9,401 nucleotides of DNA from Candidatus Aerophobota bacterium (GTDB taxonomy: Bacteria > Aerophobota > Aerophobia > Aerophobales > JAGHCO01), in the NCBI GenBank assembly GCA_021160405.1, contig JAGHCO010000139.1, positions 1 through 9,401 on the forward strand, read 5' to 3'. Each line of letters begins with the position of its first letter. Position 1 is the first letter of the stretch. This document shows positions 7,361 through 9,401 of the stretch, in pieces. A model generated the notes under the pieces. The model searched no databases. It was not told the DNA's origin and saw only the letters and a list, made by a program, of their open reading frames with translations. Both the position numbers and the translations under genes were made by a program.

Positions 7361-7393
7361 AGATAATAGGTGGGGAAACCCCACCTATTATCT
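7361..7393. other. 15-bp stem-loop between binding protein and permease genes of operon B
   Basis: Perfect 15-bp arms, AGATAATAGGTGGGG and its complement, flank a 3-nt loop. Read in the direction of operon B, the stem is followed by AAATTAAGG and has no T run, so it does not look like a terminator for operon B. It is more likely an mRNA processing or stabilising hairpin at the 3' end of the binding-protein message. On the + strand five T follow (7393-7397), so it could terminate antisense transcripts coming from operon A. Confidence 0.7.
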
Positions 7394-7426
7394 TTTTCTT
7401 TCTACTTCAAAGTTAGCACCTATTTC

Positions 7427-9031
7427 CTATTTGAATGCCGGTAGATAATCTCTCTCGTAAATCTTTATCCAGTAGTTTTTATAAAAGTCAGGCCAGTTCT
7501 TTTCCATAAAATCCTTGAGAGCATTGTAATAAGCTTTGAAGTTCTCCGAAGTTATGCCTTTTTCCTTGTAGTTAAATACGGTGGTATTAACTCTTTTGTT
7601 TGCTTCATCGAGAATTTTCTTCATATTGGCATCGGGTATACTTATGGCTGCCGACTGGGGTCCATCCAGTACTGAAAAGAATTCATTTTCACGACTGCAT
7701 TTTAACCCGAATGTTGATTGAGAGGGAGGTCGGGGAATAGAAGAAAATTTTCCTTCCCACTTTATATAATTTTCAGGGTAATAATTTTCTACTGGAGGAA
7801 GACCAGCAGTATCCACCTTGTAAGCAAGGATAACTTGTGGATAGGGGACTAATCCTTGCAAGTATCTACTTATGAATTCCCAGGTTTTACCCTTTCCCTG
7901 ACGGTTCCATAAAATCCAATCAGTAGCTGCCTTAATTTGTTCCTTACTCATCAAGGGATTAACGGCAAAGAGATTTGCTCGAGTGGAATTCCTGGTATAA
8001 CGACCACTATTGAGTAAACAAGGAGGATACATTAATCTCACATACTTAGTCACAACATCCCGGTAAGATTTACCAGCTCTCATTTCTTCGGCTATCTCGG
8101 GAATGGCTTTCCAGCGATTAATCGCGGTAATATGAGTAGAATTTATCCCAATGAGCATCCCTGTCTTTCCCGACTTAAAGGCATTGAGATTTTCACCATA
8201 CCAGAATTCTGTTCCCGTAAGAGCACACTTATCCTTAAATACCAGGTCGTGGATAAATTGTCCGGTGGCTACAGACTCGGGACAATTTAAATTTCCCTGC
8301 CAGGTATACTTGCCAGTAGGGTCGGGTTTCATATATTGAACACCGTAACTCATTAATACCTCATGCCAGAACCAACCTACAGCAATTCCAATTCCCCAGT
8401 GTTTTTTCCTGGGATCGGTAAGTTTTATAGCGATGTTTCTAAAATCTTCCCAGGTCCAGTTCTCCGAAGGTGCGGGTTCACCCTTTTTGTTAAAAATCCC
8501 TGCATTCTTGAACCAGTCAACCCTGTAAGCTAATGGCCTACTGTACATGCCTGCGGCCGGAAGTCCATAGCATCTACCTCCTCGCCAGGCATCCTGCCAA
8601 ACAGACCAAACTATTTTGTCCTTAACATCCTGGACATAGTCAGTAATATCAGCGCAGAAACCCTCGGTAATGGCATATTGGTGACCTCCAATATGACCGG
8701 TATAGTAAAAAGCAGGAGCAGTTCCTGCAGCTAAAGCAGCTAATAGTTTCTGCCCAGCTTCGGCAGACCACATATCCCAGGTCATATGCTCTATCTTTAC
8801 ATTAGGGTGGAACATCTGAAAAAGGGGAACATTGTAAAGGCTTCGAGCGGCACCAATATCCAGAGTATCAGCAACCTTATAGTAATCTTTTCCCTCGGGA
8901 AGCCCCCAGGTGGGGACCTTAATGACTATACGTTCGGCGGCAAATACACTCATTGCCGAAGTCATCATCACCAGACTAACTATCCCTATTAAACTTATTA
9001 ACTTTTTTACTTTCTTACCTCGAAAAATCAT
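7427..9031 (-). CDS. ABC sugar-type transporter, periplasmic solute-binding protein (operon B)
   Basis: This is the periplasmic receptor of importer B, a paralogue of the first gene of operon A. Residues 1-31 are a Sec signal peptide with a basic start, a hydrophobic core (11-28) and VFA|A cleavage, with no lipobox. The mature part is about 503 residues, long for the family. Shared landmarks are TWDMWSAEAG (84-93), YYTGHIGG (109-116), NWTWEDF (191-197), PDPTGKYTW (236-244), WYGE (277-280) and NWPDFYKNYW (512-521). The regions in between differ strongly, especially about 285-345 and 430-465, so the ligand may differ too. Its six cysteines do not follow the pattern of the other copy. AAGGAGGT lies 7 nt before the ATG. 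It is the first gene of operon B and is followed by a stem-loop and the permease genes. A sugar or oligosaccharide ligand is an inference from permease class. Confidence 0.88.
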   Translation of the reverse strand: MIFRGKKVKKLISLIGIVSLVMMTSAMSVFAAERIVIKVPTWGLPEGKDYYKVADTLDIGAARSLYNVPLFQMFHPNVKIEHMTWDMWSAEAGQKLLAALAAGTAPAFYYTGHIGGHQYAITEGFCADITDYVQDVKDKIVWSVWQDAWRGGRCYGLPAAGMYSRPLAYRVDWFKNAGIFNKKGEPAPSENWTWEDFRNIAIKLTDPRKKHWGIGIAVGWFWHEVLMSYGVQYMKPDPTGKYTWQGNLNCPESVATGQFIHDLVFKDKCALTGTEFWYGENLNAFKSGKTGMLIGINSTHITAINRWKAIPEIAEEMRAGKSYRDVVTKYVRLMYPPCLLNSGRYTRNSTRANLFAVNPLMSKEQIKAATDWILWNRQGKGKTWEFISRYLQGLVPYPQVILAYKVDTAGLPPVENYYPENYIKWEGKFSSIPRPPSQSTFGLKCSRENEFFSVLDGPQSAAISIPDANMKKILDEANKRVNTTVFNYKEKGITSENFKAYYNALKDFMEKNWPDFYKNYWIKIYERDYLPAFK

Positions 9032-9211
9032 TTTTTATACCTCCTTTTAAACATCCCTCGCAGAACTGAACTTATAAAATAAGAGAGTTTGCTTTCGGAT
9101 TCGGTGCTCTTGCTTTTAATGGATATTTCTCTCCCGTAGGAGAGAAATAATTTAAGTTTAATACTTTTTCACCCCCTTCCAGGATATATTTTAGCTCGAC
9201 ATGGTTCATTT
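9032..9211 (-). other. Leader region of operon B
   Basis: These 180 nt lie between the right repeat arm and the first gene of operon B. They hold a Shine-Dalgarno (9046-9039), one strong palindrome (9124-9149) and AT-rich stretches, but no open reading frame of note. I found no sigma-70 promoter with both boxes at good spacing. The region is unrelated in sequence to the shorter leader of operon A (191-247). Confidence 0.6.
9124..9149 (-). promoter_or_regulatory. Palindrome in the operon B leader
   Basis: Perfect 11-bp arms, TATTTCTCTCC and GGAGAGAAATA, flank a 4-nt spacer, 92 nt before the start codon. The geometry (arms ending in CC and GG around 4 nt) is that of the operon A palindrome, but the arm sequences differ. 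It could be the operator of a related regulator with another specificity, or a 5' UTR hairpin; no T run follows it. Confidence 0.5.
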
Positions 9212-9225
9212 TTTCTGTGGAAAGC

Positions 9226-9267
9226 TCCTAAAAAGAAATTAATTTTCCAACATTTTTCTCTTTAGGA
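9226..9267 (-). other. Conserved hairpin inside the terminal repeat (right)
   Basis: This is the mirror copy of the left-end hairpin at 135-176, with the same 13-bp stem and 16-nt loop when read on the minus strand. The single base difference between the arms lies just outside the stem. Confidence 0.4.
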
Positions 9268-9357
9268 AGTTTTCCTTTGCCCAGCTAGCGGCCTATCTAC
9301 CTTCTCGCCTCCTTTCCGGCCTTATTTTTAGCTTTACCGAACCTTCAAAAATCAAAT

Positions 9358-9397
9358 AAAAAAGGATAGATAATGCATAAACATCATCTATCCCTTT
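9358..9397 (-). terminator. Inward-facing intrinsic terminator, right end
   Basis: This is the mirror copy of the left-end terminator: a 12-bp stem with one G·U pair, a 6-nt loop and six T on the minus strand (9363-9358). It would stop transcription entering from the right before operon B. Confidence 0.75.
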
Positions 9398-9401
9398 AAA
9401 T

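Larger units (their letters stand above)
9212..9401 (-). repeat. Right arm of 190-bp terminal inverted repeat
   Basis: This is the mirror copy of 1-190, differing at one base (9274). Read inward it has the same order of parts: terminator, GC-richer middle, hairpin, then operon-specific leader. It lies 180 nt from the start codon of operon B, against 57 nt on the left. No coding sequence is seen in it. Confidence 0.95.

Noticed and set aside
1..9401. Transposon with terminal inverted repeats carrying the importers
   Set aside because: No transposase, integrase or resolvase is encoded, no target-site duplication can be checked at the window edge, and the repeat has no internal end motif that I recognise.
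1..9401. CRISPR array, tRNA or rRNA
   Set aside because: No regularly spaced direct repeats, cloverleaf-like sequence or rRNA motif was seen on either strand.

Overview
The window carries two complete but ATPase-less sugar-type ABC importer operons arranged tail to tail. A membrane-anchored protein related to M1 peptidases sits between them, and a near-perfect 190-bp inverted repeat forms both ends of the window. The organism is most likely a low-GC diderm bacterium with an anaerobic, saccharolytic style of life. Both binding proteins have Sec signal peptides ending in AFA|A or VFA|A, with no lipobox cysteine, which points to a soluble periplasmic protein. Shine-Dalgarno sites are strong (AAGGAGG), and GTG and TTG starts are used. 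I cannot name the phylum from the sequence alone.

Layout, left to right. Positions 1-190 are the left arm of the terminal repeat, with an inward-pointing intrinsic terminator and a second hairpin. Positions 190-213 are a palindrome that looks like an operator. Operon A (+) follows: solute-binding protein (248-1831), a strong intrinsic terminator/attenuator (1845-1875), a MalF-type permease (1892-2779) and a MalG-type permease (2790-3782). The peptidase-like gene (3786-5384, minus) ends 3 nt from the end of operon A and is the last gene of operon B. Operon B (minus) reads from the right: solute-binding protein (9031-7427), a hairpin in the gap (7361-7393), a MalF-type permease (7344-6466), a MalG-type permease (6460-5423), then the peptidase-like gene. 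Its leader (9032-9211) has a different palindrome (9124-9149), and 9212-9401 is the right arm of the terminal repeat.

How the parts fit: each operon encodes one periplasmic binding protein and two inner-membrane permeases of the CUT1 (carbohydrate uptake) class. Neither encodes the ATPase, so both probably share an ATPase encoded elsewhere. The six transporter genes form three homologous pairs in mirror image, as expected from an old inverted duplication. The proteins are clearly diverged, roughly half identical for the permeases and less for the binding proteins by eye, while the 190-bp flanks are 189/190 identical. That contrast, and a catalytically dead M1-like protein with a membrane domain inside a transport operon, are the two most unusual points.
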